Source: Planctomycetia bacterium
Lineage (GTDB): Bacteria > Planctomycetota > Brocadiia > Brocadiales > Brocadiaceae
Assembly: GCA_015075005.1 (NCBI GenBank)
Contig: JABTVC010000002.1
Coordinates: forward strand, 1,508,975-1,572,974
Direction: 5' to 3'
DNA: 64,000 bases
Part shown: positions 1 to 8,873 of the stretch, one piece after another
Position numbering within the stretch: position 1 is the stretch's first letter
Layout of the letters: every line of letters starts with the position of its first letter
Program-made: the position numbers and the translations under genes
Notes under the pieces: generated by a model
What the model saw: the letters and a program-made list of their open reading frames with translations, nothing else
Databases searched by the model: none
Told to the model about the DNA's origin: nothing

Positions 1-248
1 TCGGCTATAGCTATCGCAGATTCTGGTGATGAAAAATCAATTAAGACATCCGCATGTGTATTCATTGCCATGGTAATTTTAATGCCCGTTTCTCCGCCGC
101 CGCTAACCGAGCCAACATCTTTACCTATCGACTGGTGACCTGGTCTTTCCAATGCTGCTACCAGTTTTAACTCAGGATCTTCAACGACAAGGGCTGAAAT
201 CCTGGCCCCCATCCGTCCAGAGACACCATTTACCGCAACCTCAATCAT
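1..248 (-). CDS. dapB: 4-hydroxy-tetrahydrodipicolinate reductase, N-terminal part
   Basis: This is the N-terminal part of DapB, the NAD(P)H-dependent reductase of the lysine and diaminopimelate pathway. It runs off the window edge, so the C-terminal half is not seen. The translation starts MIEVAVNGVSGRMG, the glycine-rich Rossmann motif of the family, and later has DVLIDFSSPES, the conserved strand before the substrate-binding region. The ATG at 248 is preceded on the minus strand by a GAGG ribosome site. It starts only 4 bases after the stop of the rhomboid gene, so the two are probably co-transcribed. Confidence 0.9.
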   Translation of the reverse strand, partial: MIEVAVNGVSGRMGARISALVVEDPELKLVAALERPGHQSIGKDVGSVSGGGETGIKITMAMNTHADVLIDFSSPESAIAIA

Positions 249-252
249 CCTC

Positions 253-1128
253 TTACCTCTTTTTATACTTCTTACTGGCATTCTTAAGAAAACTACGTTC
301 CCGCCGTGTCAAATTTCTCAGACCATCCCGATTCACCTTATCCAGGATTTCATCTACCTTGGCGCGCAGATCATGATCTTTCGTCAGCTCTTTTTCTTGT
401 TGATGAATCTGCCACTTTTTCAGGAGGTTTACAACCCGAAACGAATATCGGACAAATAAAAACCCGTAAACAAGGCCGCCCAAATGAGCAAAGTGCGCAA
501 TATTGCCACCCTTGGGAACAATACAGTTAAATATCGTAATACCGGCAAAGATCATAACCAGATACTTTGCCTTCATAGGAAAGAAATAAAAAATGACTGT
601 AGCGTTAGGAAAATACATGGCAAATGCCACTTCAATGGCGAAGATGGCACCGGAAGCCCCCATGATAGGGGTCCATGGAGTAAATACACAACAACATATC
701 CCCGCAAAGATACCTGCCGTAAAGTAAAGCGTTAAAAATTGCCGCACGCCGAGTGCCCGCTCAACTTCACTACCAAACATCCAAAGGCCCAGGAGATTAA
801 ATATCAAGTGCCACGGATCCGTTGTACTATGCAAGAACATATAGGTAAAGAATTGCCATACCCATACATGCCCTATCGCATCGGGCGGATAAAGCCAGAA
901 CAACTTTGTGAATTTATCGGAGGCGGGATAATGCCACGGATACGCCAATGCATTTCCTGCGTGTTCATCCGTTAAGGTGTTCATTACCTGATTCGACCAT
1001 TGTAAACTCACTGTCGAAAATAACAATTGTAGCAGAAACACGCTTACGTTTGCAATAATCAGCAGCATGATTACGCGTGTCCACTTGCTCCCGATATTTA
1101 TACCGAAGAAGAGTCTGTTATTGTGCAT
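253..1128 (-). CDS. Rhomboid family intramembrane serine protease
   Basis: This is a 291-residue polytopic membrane protein of the rhomboid family, which cleaves transmembrane substrates inside the membrane. The nucleophile motif GASGA is at residues 157-161 (Ser159), and the catalytic histidine lies in AHFAHLGG (about His215). The family's HLIFNLLGLWMFGSEVE segment is present near residues 107-123. The first membrane segment is at about residues 18-40. After the last membrane helix there is a charged C-terminal tail of about 60 residues. It is followed with a 4-base gap by dapB. Its substrate cannot be read from the sequence. Confidence 0.9.
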   Translation of the reverse strand: MHNNRLFFGINIGSKWTRVIMLLIIANVSVFLLQLLFSTVSLQWSNQVMNTLTDEHAGNALAYPWHYPASDKFTKLFWLYPPDAIGHVWVWQFFTYMFLHSTTDPWHLIFNLLGLWMFGSEVERALGVRQFLTLYFTAGIFAGICCCVFTPWTPIMGASGAIFAIEVAFAMYFPNATVIFYFFPMKAKYLVMIFAGITIFNCIVPKGGNIAHFAHLGGLVYGFLFVRYSFRVVNLLKKWQIHQQEKELTKDHDLRAKVDEILDKVNRDGLRNLTRRERSFLKNASKKYKKR

Positions 1129-1288
1129 GTTTGAAACTATCTGACCACACGAAATGTCTGGAAAATTCTACTCTTTCAATACTGAGTAAGTCACAAAATT
1201 TAGTACAGGTTATACTAATCCTTTACCGTTAAAAGTCAAGAACGTTTTAGGTTTACGGCTCGTTCGGGTTAAGGATGTGTTAAGGCAT

Positions 1289-2883
1289 TTATCTGGAAAA
1301 CAATTTTCTGAAAACAAACATGCCGCTGATAAACAGGACAATATCTGCTCCCCACAAGGCAGGAACAAGAGGCACGACCGCATTTTCCGCCATTACAATT
1401 CCCGTTACCACCAGCGGATAGTAAAGAAACAGGATTACCAGAAAGCTAGCGCCAAATCCAATTATCAGATGTCCGCTGCGCAGCATAATCCCAAGTGGGA
1501 CACCAATAATGATAAAAGTTATACAGGATAATGCCTGCGACAACCTCTTGTGTATGGAAATATCATTTTTTCGTCGTATCTTTTCATTCTTGGCAATATG
1601 TTCCACGCCCTCAATGTCTCCGATATTTTTAATCAAAATATCCCGCTGACTATCTATCTCAGAGATGGATTGGGAAAAAGAGGCGATTTTTTTGGTTTCG
1701 TCAGCCTGCACCGCCGCTGCCGCTGCAACATTGCGCTCGATACCATAAATCCTTTGCTTTTCTCTTTCGATCGATTCTTTGATTTGCATAATTTTTTTAT
1801 CCCTATCTTCACTCGTTAATTTCCCAGCCTTCGTTTCTCTCTTTACCCGAATTAAATTTTCATTAACAACAAGGATATAATTTTTGGCTATCTTACTCTC
1901 GTTTTCCAATCCCTCTATCTTTGATTTCTGTCTGGCCAGGTTTTCATTTGACCGCTTCAGTTCCATGGTGAGATCGTCACGCTTCCTGGATAAATTACTC
2001 AATTTCTGACGATAAGCGGGAAGTTCTTTGATTAACATATCATCGGTCTTTTTTGAATCTAATGGCATTCTCACGTTTTTTGCGAGTTCCTTGTCAATTT
2101 CCCTGTTGGACCGGTAGAGTTGAAATATCGTCATATATTTTGCAGAAGATTCCCGTTTCTTTTCGCTCAAAGAAATCTCGAATGTCGTTTCATTAAACAC
2201 ACCCAAACGAGGTATCTCATCCAATTTTTTGTAATTTGGCTTGAGGAATTCCCCCCGGTGTAACGTGAGCAGTATCTTATTGGCCGCCTCATCCATTTTA
2301 ATTGTTCCCTCTTCGGCCAGGATAACATTCGTCACATAGTCATCTGCATACTCAATTACCGCTATGTCTTTATTAATGGTATCTTCCACGCTTCCTATAT
2401 AAATCTGGTACGGACGCAGGTCTATCTTTTTCTGAAATGTAGCCAGACGTCCGGCCAGGAGGTTATTTATTGCGCGTTCCTGGAGCAATATTATTTTATA
2501 ACAAGACCGCGGTAAAACTTCCGATGATAAAGCCAATGTTATTAAGCTAAAGAGGCCTCCAATAACTAAAACAGGGGTAATTATTTTCATCAGGTGTATA
2601 CCGCACGTCTGGATAGCGACAATTTCATGATCAGCACTCATACGTCCATACGTCATCAGCCGTAGCGGTAAGGATTGCTGAGGGATAGAATAAGGGTGGC
2701 CTGAATAAAGAGGTGGGGAATAAGTGCCCTAAGGGTGATGATATCGAGACCTTTATGTAACAGTTGAATAGCAAACCCCAAGAACATCAGGAATTCAAAA
2801 CATACGAGTGATGGCAAAAACATCCTGAACCAATCTCTCATAAGATAACGTTCTAATATTTTGTTAACTAATAAATTAGGCAT
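1289..2883 (-). pseudogene. LptF/LptG-family permease, frameshifted, with long coiled-coil insert
   Basis: This is a YjgP/YjgQ (LptF/LptG) permease, the membrane part of the lipopolysaccharide exporter. The N-terminal 75 residues (2656-2883) contain the first two membrane segments. The remaining 455 residues start with MTYGRMSADHEIVA, the family motif just before the third helix. The two parts are in different frames. Changing frame near 2680 gives the expected join (ATLIL-SIPQQSLPLRLMTYGRM), so one base is extra. Residues about 190-380 of the large part are very rich in K, E, R and Q and look like a coiled coil in the periplasmic domain, which makes the protein about 530 residues instead of the usual 350-400. 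The frameshift may be a real mutation or a sequencing error. Confidence 0.8.
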
Positions 2884-2943
2884 TTTAGGGTTTTCTCGTA
2901 GTATAAAGTTGTTAGAAAATATGGCTTGCCAGCCTGCACGTGA

Positions 2944-4416
2944 TTATCCTAAGAATCTCCTTATCTTCCCTGCTGCGACCACATTTTCCATAATGGTATC
3001 TTTTTTCCCGGATGTAATAGATTGGACGATTTGGGATGTACATTCACTATGCAACAGGTTCTCGGTATACCTTACCATGCTTATTACCTTCTCGATATCC
3101 TTTGCAATCTTGGGGGATATTAGCTTTTTGACATCCCCATTGTAATACGATGCTGCCAATGAAAGATTTTCAAGGAATGACGGATACGCAGTCTTAAGAA
3201 ACACTAAATCTTTTTCAGTTAAATAATGCAATCCCAGCAGCTCCGGAGGCAGTCCGACCGAATAGAGGGAGGCACAAAAAGAAATCACCCGGGGCAAGAC
3301 AATCCCTTCAATGTTTCTTGAATAACCGAAAAGTCCAATATGAAGTTTACGCATCCTTCGTTTAGGAACAAATCTGGCTATCTCGTTAATCAACGGAGCA
3401 AGCTCTTTTATTTGTTCCCGGTAAGCGGATGTCCCTCTTTCCGTAATATCCAAAGCCGTTTCTTCATCAATAATAACCGGAACATCTCTCGTATGGTTAT
3501 TAATCTTCTGAATGGCATCTCTCGCCTGTTCCTCATCATAATCGTATTTGAATGCCGACTGAATTGTAAAGGTTTGAACGCTAGGGTATTCTTTCAGACA
3601 TTCATCCACGCTGAATGGTGACAGATTACCACGAAAGAGATTCGAACCCAATCCCAGGATGGGATATATCGGAATCTTGATCCTTTCCTGTAATGCGTGC
3701 AACCTCTGTAAAGCAATTTTGACAACCAATATGGCCGGTAGCATACCATAGTTCAATGCAGGATCTGAACGGCCAAGGAATACCCTTTGATGCAACAATT
3801 TTTTGTCCTTAAGATAATTCTGCACCATCGTGTCTGCAGAGAGCATGTAAGGAATATCCTCGAACAAGGGAATAACTTCTATAGTCTCTGGTTTAAACTC
3901 ACCAATCCATTCCTTTATCGTAATATCATTCTCAAAACACCGTCTGTGCTGTTTCCCTACGACAAAATCACGGTAATAATAATATACACGATTAATTGCC
4001 TCCGTACTCGTAGTCATGGGAAGGATAACTTCAAAGATGGGTGGTATATTATCGTCTCCGTAAAACTGGTGTGCGGTATCGTACGAACGTGGTGCACTCT
4101 CCAAAGTTTCCAAAAGAATCTTTGCCTCGCTTTTTTCTACCATGGGATTGGGTACTCGTAAGGTAATGAAGTAATCCTTTCCAAGCCGGTATTTTTTGAA
4201 ATAATGGTCATAACGAGAAAGCAGTTTCTTAATAACAAACTCATCGACTTCTTTTCCTTCACAGTCCCACATTTGTTCGTCACAGCGGAGGTGTGAAAAG
4301 ACATAATATGCCTCTTTTATTTCATCTTCACCCAAAAAGCACGTTCCCTCAGTAAAAAATGGCATAGTTACATTATCGGGGTGTTGGGTACTCATCGTTC
4401 GTGATATTTTTCTCAT
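2944..4416 (-). CDS. ppcA: Archaeal-type phosphoenolpyruvate carboxylase
   Basis: This enzyme converts PEP and bicarbonate to oxaloacetate. It belongs to the short archaeal-type family (about 490 residues), not the 900-residue bacterial type. The N-terminal STQHPDN motif is the family hallmark, and the LGLGSNLFRGNLSP and GLFGYSRN segments also fit. The start at 4416 (MRKISRTM) is preferred because an AUGAGG-like ribosome site lies 8 bases upstream. An in-frame ATG at 4434 would add six residues. The gene is divergent from greA across an AT-rich gap. The type is patchy in bacteria and is a plausible horizontal gain. Confidence 0.9.
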   Translation of the reverse strand: MRKISRTMSTQHPDNVTMPFFTEGTCFLGEDEIKEAYYVFSHLRCDEQMWDCEGKEVDEFVIKKLLSRYDHYFKKYRLGKDYFITLRVPNPMVEKSEAKILLETLESAPRSYDTAHQFYGDDNIPPIFEVILPMTTSTEAINRVYYYYRDFVVGKQHRRCFENDITIKEWIGEFKPETIEVIPLFEDIPYMLSADTMVQNYLKDKKLLHQRVFLGRSDPALNYGMLPAILVVKIALQRLHALQERIKIPIYPILGLGSNLFRGNLSPFSVDECLKEYPSVQTFTIQSAFKYDYDEEQARDAIQKINNHTRDVPVIIDEETALDITERGTSAYREQIKELAPLINEIARFVPKRRMRKLHIGLFGYSRNIEGIVLPRVISFCASLYSVGLPPELLGLHYLTEKDLVFLKTAYPSFLENLSLAASYYNGDVKKLISPKIAKDIEKVISMVRYTENLLHSECTSQIVQSITSGKKDTIMENVVAAGKIRRFLG

Positions 4417-4434
4417 ATCTGTAACCTCATGCAC

Positions 4435-4747
4435 AAAGAAGCCTTCACATTCCGTATTTGTTCTAAAACATTATATTATATTAAAAAAACTCTTAATTTC
4501 ATTAAATTATTTTTATCAGACATAATTCTATTTCTTACTTTCCTTATTCTTAAAATAGTTTTATAATAATGATTTGTAATATTATTCTATAAAATATCTT
4601 TTTTGTGATAAGTTTTTTTACCTCCCCGTCATCCCATCCTTGTGAAGGAAAGGGTGACAGGGAGGTTTATCTGGTTGCGGCGTAGCCCGCCATAATTTAC
4701 TATATGGGATTCTGATTTTCCCGTTGCAATATATGAGGAGAATGTGC
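4435..4747. promoter_or_regulatory. Divergent intergenic region with a hairpin
   Basis: This gap lies between the divergent PEP carboxylase and greA genes and should hold both promoters. 4450-4615 is very AT-rich. An imperfect hairpin with an 11-bp stem has arms at 4621-4631 and 4655-4665 with an inner stem (TCCTT/AAGGA). No gene is visible. The function of the hairpin is unknown. It could be part of the greA leader or a dispersed repeat. Confidence 0.4.
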
Positions 4748-6970
4748 ATGTCCAATGAATGTGTGATAAATACAAATAAACCCACCATGAACGAACTGAT
4801 ATCATTTGTTAATACAGAGCAGTATGACAAACTGGAAGAAGCATGGCTCGGAATTGTTGAATCTAACAACAAAAACCTGCAAACGTTGTTTGAGGTAGTT
4901 GACCTCCTGGCAAAGCGGGAAGAAAAAAAACGTGCCCATGATTTTCTCATAATGCTGGCGCCTCACTACAAACAAAGAGGCCACTATCTGGACGTTTTAG
5001 AGATATTAAAAAAGGTATTAGAATATAATCCTAAAGAAAAGGGGCTGGCAAAGGAGATTGCTGAATGTTATTTATGCATTTATAAAGATAGACCCTACGC
5101 GAAGGATCTCATTGAAAAAACGTGCATAGAGACGACCACCGATATCCGGGGCGCTATAAAAAAATTAGGAAAGTACTTTTATCTCGACCGAGACGATTAC
5201 GTCTACCATAAAAGTTGGGGCGTAGGCCAGGTCTTCTCTGTTGACACACAAGGTGAAAAAGTAAATATTAATTTTGAAAAAAAGAGCAACCATAGCGTTG
5301 CTATGGATATTGCCCCTGCTATATTACAGAAACTGGACAAGGATGATTTATTGGTAATGATCTACGCCCAAAAAGACGTACTCAATAAAATGATTGAAGA
5401 AAACCCCGTTGATTTGATTAAATTGACCTTGAAATATTTCAAAGGAAAGGCATCCGTTTCTCATATAAAGAATCGGCTTATATCAGGAGTTATACCGCCA
5501 GAGGCCTGGATCAAGTGGTGGACAAACACAAAAAAACTGCTTAAAAAAGACCCTTGTATAAGACTTACCGACGGTACCCCTACCACATCCTTCCTGGAAT
5601 TTCGCGCCGCTCCCATGTCACACCACCAAGAAATACTCGAAAAATTAAGCCAAACCAAAGATATTATCAAAAAGATAGCAATCACCAAGAGCTATATTTC
5701 AGAAATGAAAAATACAGAGATAAGTAAAGAAACCCTCTGTGAAATTGCAAACCTATTCAAGAATGAGTCCGATCACTTATGTGGAACAAACCCTTCTTTG
5801 GCTACGGAGTGTTTTTTACTCCTCGATGAGGTGCAAGGCGTTCTCAAAGAAGAACCCGGAAAATACAGAACTGAGATTGAAACACTGATCAACACACATA
5901 AAATTCTTCCAGAACTCGTTGAAAACATGGATATATTGGAGTACAAGAAATATGTCCTTGATTTAATAAAAAAGATGAAATCAGAAAGTTGGCAAGAGGA
6001 ATTTGTTTCCCTTTTTTTTGCTAACAGCGGCAACCTGTGGGAATTTATCATCAGGGAACTTGTTGCAGAAAACAAGGGTCATGCTATCGAAGAGATAGCA
6101 TTAAAGCTGTTTAATCACTTCAACGCATATCCGGAACACTATATCTGGTTTTGTAAAAATGGTATGTATGGCAAATACTCAGCACTTTATAAAAATATTG
6201 ATCCGGCTACTATGTTTAATCGGCTCATTGAATTATTGGACAATCTCTGCTTTAAGATTCAAAAAGGGCGCGATGGAGATTTTAAGACCATCGTCAATAA
6301 AATAAAAAAACTCTTAGAGGACAAAGGCACGGATTACGCTATAAATACCCTGAATGACGCCAATGCAGAAAGTATCTTTACTGTCGTTTCCAGTAGCAAA
6401 GGACTGGAGGATTGGTTCAAGGTTTCTATCGAGAGCGTAATTCAGGATCGTTATCCCGATTTATTCGAAAAACCAGGGCTCCCCAAGCTCGACGAAAGTA
6501 AAATCTATGTTACAAAAGAAGGCTACGAAAGAAGAAAGAGGGAATTCGATCATCTCATGAATGTGGAATTTCCAGAAAACGCGCGTGATCTTGGAGAGGC
6601 TATCAGCCGGGGTGACTTACGTGAAAATGCAGAGTACAAGGCGGCACGGGAAAAACAAGCAATGCTGGTAGAAAAGGCAGAACGCGTTAAGGCCGAGATA
6701 CAGAGGGCGGTTATCATTGACCCCCACTCCGTTCACTCCGACATTGTGGCTCCCGGCACAAAAGTTACCCTCAGACACCAGGGAAAAACAGAAATAGAGG
6801 TCTATACCATATTGGGTCCCTGGGATATTGATATCGAAAAAGGCATTATCTCTTACCTGTCACCGATTGGAAAAGGACTGCTCGAGAAAAAAGCGGGGGA
6901 AACGACAATTATTAAGCTTCCCGAAGGTGAATCTACGTATGAAATCATTAAAATTGAGAAGGTACTATAA
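4748..6970 (+). CDS. greA: Transcription elongation factor GreA with large N-terminal extension
   Basis: The last 160 residues or so are a full GreA: the coiled-coil cleavage domain with ENARDLGEAISRGDLRENAEYKAAREKQA, then the FKBP-like C-terminal domain ending EYIIKIEKVL-like. GreA rescues backtracked RNA polymerase by stimulating transcript cleavage. The first 560 or so residues are a helical, TPR-like extension with an embedded segment (DDYVYHKSWGVGQVFSV) that resembles a CarD/Tudor-type fold start. Long GreA proteins of this build are known in Chlamydiae and relatives. The start at 4748 is chosen because an AGGAG site ends 7 bases upstream. An in-frame ATG at 4724 has no such site. The total length is about 740 residues. 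Confidence 0.88.
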   Translation: MSNECVINTNKPTMNELISFVNTEQYDKLEEAWLGIVESNNKNLQTLFEVVDLLAKREEKKRAHDFLIMLAPHYKQRGHYLDVLEILKKVLEYNPKEKGLAKEIAECYLCIYKDRPYAKDLIEKTCIETTTDIRGAIKKLGKYFYLDRDDYVYHKSWGVGQVFSVDTQGEKVNINFEKKSNHSVAMDIAPAILQKLDKDDLLVMIYAQKDVLNKMIEENPVDLIKLTLKYFKGKASVSHIKNRLISGVIPPEAWIKWWTNTKKLLKKDPCIRLTDGTPTTSFLEFRAAPMSHHQEILEKLSQTKDIIKKIAITKSYISEMKNTEISKETLCEIANLFKNESDHLCGTNPSLATECFLLLDEVQGVLKEEPGKYRTEIETLINTHKILPELVENMDILEYKKYVLDLIKKMKSESWQEEFVSLFFANSGNLWEFIIRELVAENKGHAIEEIALKLFNHFNAYPEHYIWFCKNGMYGKYSALYKNIDPATMFNRLIELLDNLCFKIQKGRDGDFKTIVNKIKKLLEDKGTDYAINTLNDANAESIFTVVSSSKGLEDWFKVSIESVIQDRYPDLFEKPGLPKLDESKIYVTKEGYERRKREFDHLMNVEFPENARDLGEAISRGDLRENAEYKAAREKQAMLVEKAERVKAEIQRAVIIDPHSVHSDIVAPGTKVTLRHQGKTEIEVYTILGPWDIDIEKGIISYLSPIGKGLLEKKAGETTIIKLPEGESTYEIIKIEKVL

Positions 6971-7064
6971 AGATATTTCCCATTGAAAGTTTACTTCATG
7001 AAACGACGGAGAAACGCCCCCATCCTGTCGTTTTCAGAATTGGAAAATATCTCCTTATGCTTCT

Positions 7065-7919
7065 TTAAAAGCCCTCATGCAAAAAGAGCTGTTCTTGCTC
7101 GGCGTCCCACAAACGCCAGCGGCTATAAATCTTCTTTAATTCCCCCGACCTTAAGAGTTTCCCGATGATTTTGTTTATCTCCTCGGCCAGAGATGTATCT
7201 TCCTTTCGAAGAGCAATGCCGTAATACCCTTTACCCACAGGATTGCCCACCATGTGCAATTGCGGATTTGGCATGGTGTAGTATGCAGCAATGGGTGAAT
7301 CCACAAAAACTGCATCAATGCGGTTTGACAAAAGTTCTTTAAAAGGCTCCACCTGTCCGCTATAGATACTCACAGCAACATCCCCCATTTCTTCCAGCAG
7401 CCGTTTTGCCTCGGTATTGTACAAGGTACCAACCTTCTTGCCCTTCAAATCTTCCAGGCAATGTATGCGGTTGTCAGAGGCACGAACCACAATTTGCTCG
7501 GCATACACATAGTATGGTCGGGTAAACAATACGGATTGTCCTTTATCCGGTGTGATTTCTATGCCGTTCAGTGCGATATCAAAATCCCCACGTTGGAGGG
7601 AAAGCAGGATGCTGTCCCATGCGTTCTGAAAATACTGCACCTTTACTCCCAGTTCCCTGGCAATGGCAGCAACGAGCTCAACCTCAAAACCCCTGTGCTT
7701 TGAGGGGTGCGCAGGATCATGAAACACATAAGGAGCCCCGCCTTCTGCATCAAATCCCCAGGTTAACACTCCCGAGGTCTTTATTTTTTCAAGGGTGTCT
7801 TGGTATGCAAATGCATGAATTGTTGACAAAAATATTCCCAAAAACCCCATCTGTAATATTGCCATACTCCGGATGATAAAATGCTTATATTTCATAATGT
7901 ATGAATATAAGTCATTCAC
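7065..7919 (-). CDS. Family 3 extracellular solute-binding protein
   Basis: This is a 284-residue periplasmic binding protein of the amino-acid/HisJ type (SBP_bac_3). A hydrophobic signal segment at about residues 15-38 ends near AFAYQ. The mature part starts DTLEKIKTSGVLTWGFDAEGGAPYV and contains the family signature GFEVELVAAIARELGVKVQY. The second lobe has LKGKKVGTLYNTEA. No permease or ATPase is adjacent, so it may work with a transporter elsewhere or as a sensor. The ligand is not predictable. It converges with greA. Confidence 0.85.
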   Translation of the reverse strand: MNDLYSYIMKYKHFIIRSMAILQMGFLGIFLSTIHAFAYQDTLEKIKTSGVLTWGFDAEGGAPYVFHDPAHPSKHRGFEVELVAAIARELGVKVQYFQNAWDSILLSLQRGDFDIALNGIEITPDKGQSVLFTRPYYVYAEQIVVRASDNRIHCLEDLKGKKVGTLYNTEAKRLLEEMGDVAVSIYSGQVEPFKELLSNRIDAVFVDSPIAAYYTMPNPQLHMVGNPVGKGYYGIALRKEDTSLAEEINKIIGKLLRSGELKKIYSRWRLWDAEQEQLFLHEGF

Positions 7920-8362
7920 GAAATCTTCTCAAGATAAATCCTTGACAATATAAACGAATTTAAGTTATAATGGTCTTTTTAAAGTACTAAAAAAATAAAT
8001 TCTTCACGCAAAATGGTTCTTGCGGAATATCGTTACCTTCCTATTATAGAGTCCTCAATTACATACAAAGATCAAATAAGTTCAGGCTGCCTGCCGTATC
8101 GCCAAAAGAAACATTGCAAAGCAAAACAACATCGACCTTACAATTCAGCCACAGGGTATTGCCTGGTGATCATGTTCATACTCTCCGCTGGATTACAGGT
8201 AAACACATGGGGAAAATTAAAACGAAATGGAAAACATCAACAAGAGTTAGGCGAAATTATGGTATAAATTTTCTGATAGTTCACTCTGCCCTAACCCTCA
8301 CTCCCACGGCGGAGGAGGAATGAACTGCTACTAATGTATGTCAAGACCAGAAGGAGGTCAAA
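7920..8362. other. Intergenic region, nothing recognised
   Basis: About 440 bases between the solute-binding protein and the RRM protein. Short open frames exist but show no ribosome site or similarity I recognise. The last 40 bases contain the ribosome site (AGGAGG, about 8350) of the RRM gene. A long 5' untranslated leader, common for cold-induced RRM genes, is possible but not shown. Confidence 0.4.
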
Positions 8363-8656
8363 ATGAATATTTTTGCCGGTAATTTGTCACACGATGTCAC
8401 AGAAGAGGATTTGCAACAGGCCTTTGAAGCTTTCGGACAGGTAAAATCAGTCAAGGTCATAAAGGACCTATTCAGTGGCACATCCAAGGGATTCGCATTC
8501 GTGGAGATGCCCGCCAAAGCTGAAGCGCAATCTGCAATCAACGGCCTGAACGGCAAGGAGTTAAAGGGACGGGCGCTTAACGTTAATGAAGCTCGCCCTC
8601 GCCCGGAGGGAGGCAGAGGTGGTGGAAGGTCAGGTGGAGGTGGACGGCGTTTCTAA
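8363..8656 (+). CDS. Glycine-rich RRM RNA-binding protein
   Basis: A 97-residue single-RRM protein. RNP2 is IFAGNL (residues 3-8) and RNP1 is KGFAFVEM (about residues 43-50), so the RNA-binding sheet is intact. The last 20 residues are rich in Gly and Arg, as in the small cold-induced RNA-binding proteins of cyanobacteria and planctomycetes. An AGGAGG site precedes the ATG. It is followed by a strong terminator and then a DEAD-box helicase, a common partner in RNA remodelling in the cold. Confidence 0.92.
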   Translation: MNIFAGNLSHDVTEEDLQQAFEAFGQVKSVKVIKDLFSGTSKGFAFVEMPAKAEAQSAINGLNGKELKGRALNVNEARPRPEGGRGGGRSGGGGRRF

Positions 8657-8675
8657 ATGAGTTAATTTTTTAAGA

Positions 8676-8722
8676 ACAGTCGTACGTTGTAAGTTGAAAA
8701 CTTACAACGTACGACTGTGTTT
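8676..8722 (+). terminator. Perfect 20-bp hairpin terminator after the RRM gene
   Basis: Arms 8676-8695 and 8699-8718 are perfectly complementary with a 3-base loop, followed by GTGTTTT. It lies 20 bases after the RRM stop codon and should end that transcript. Confidence 0.8.
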
Positions 8723-8873
8723 TATCGGTCTGAGGCTTTGCCTCTCCAGGCACATATCAATAATATTTTGACATTTTTAGCAAAAAACGTAGCGCTGATC
8801 CCTTGTGGTCGGCCAATGGCGGGGGATAAACCACCCGCGCTACGCATTTCGACTCATTCGGCATAGGGATTTT

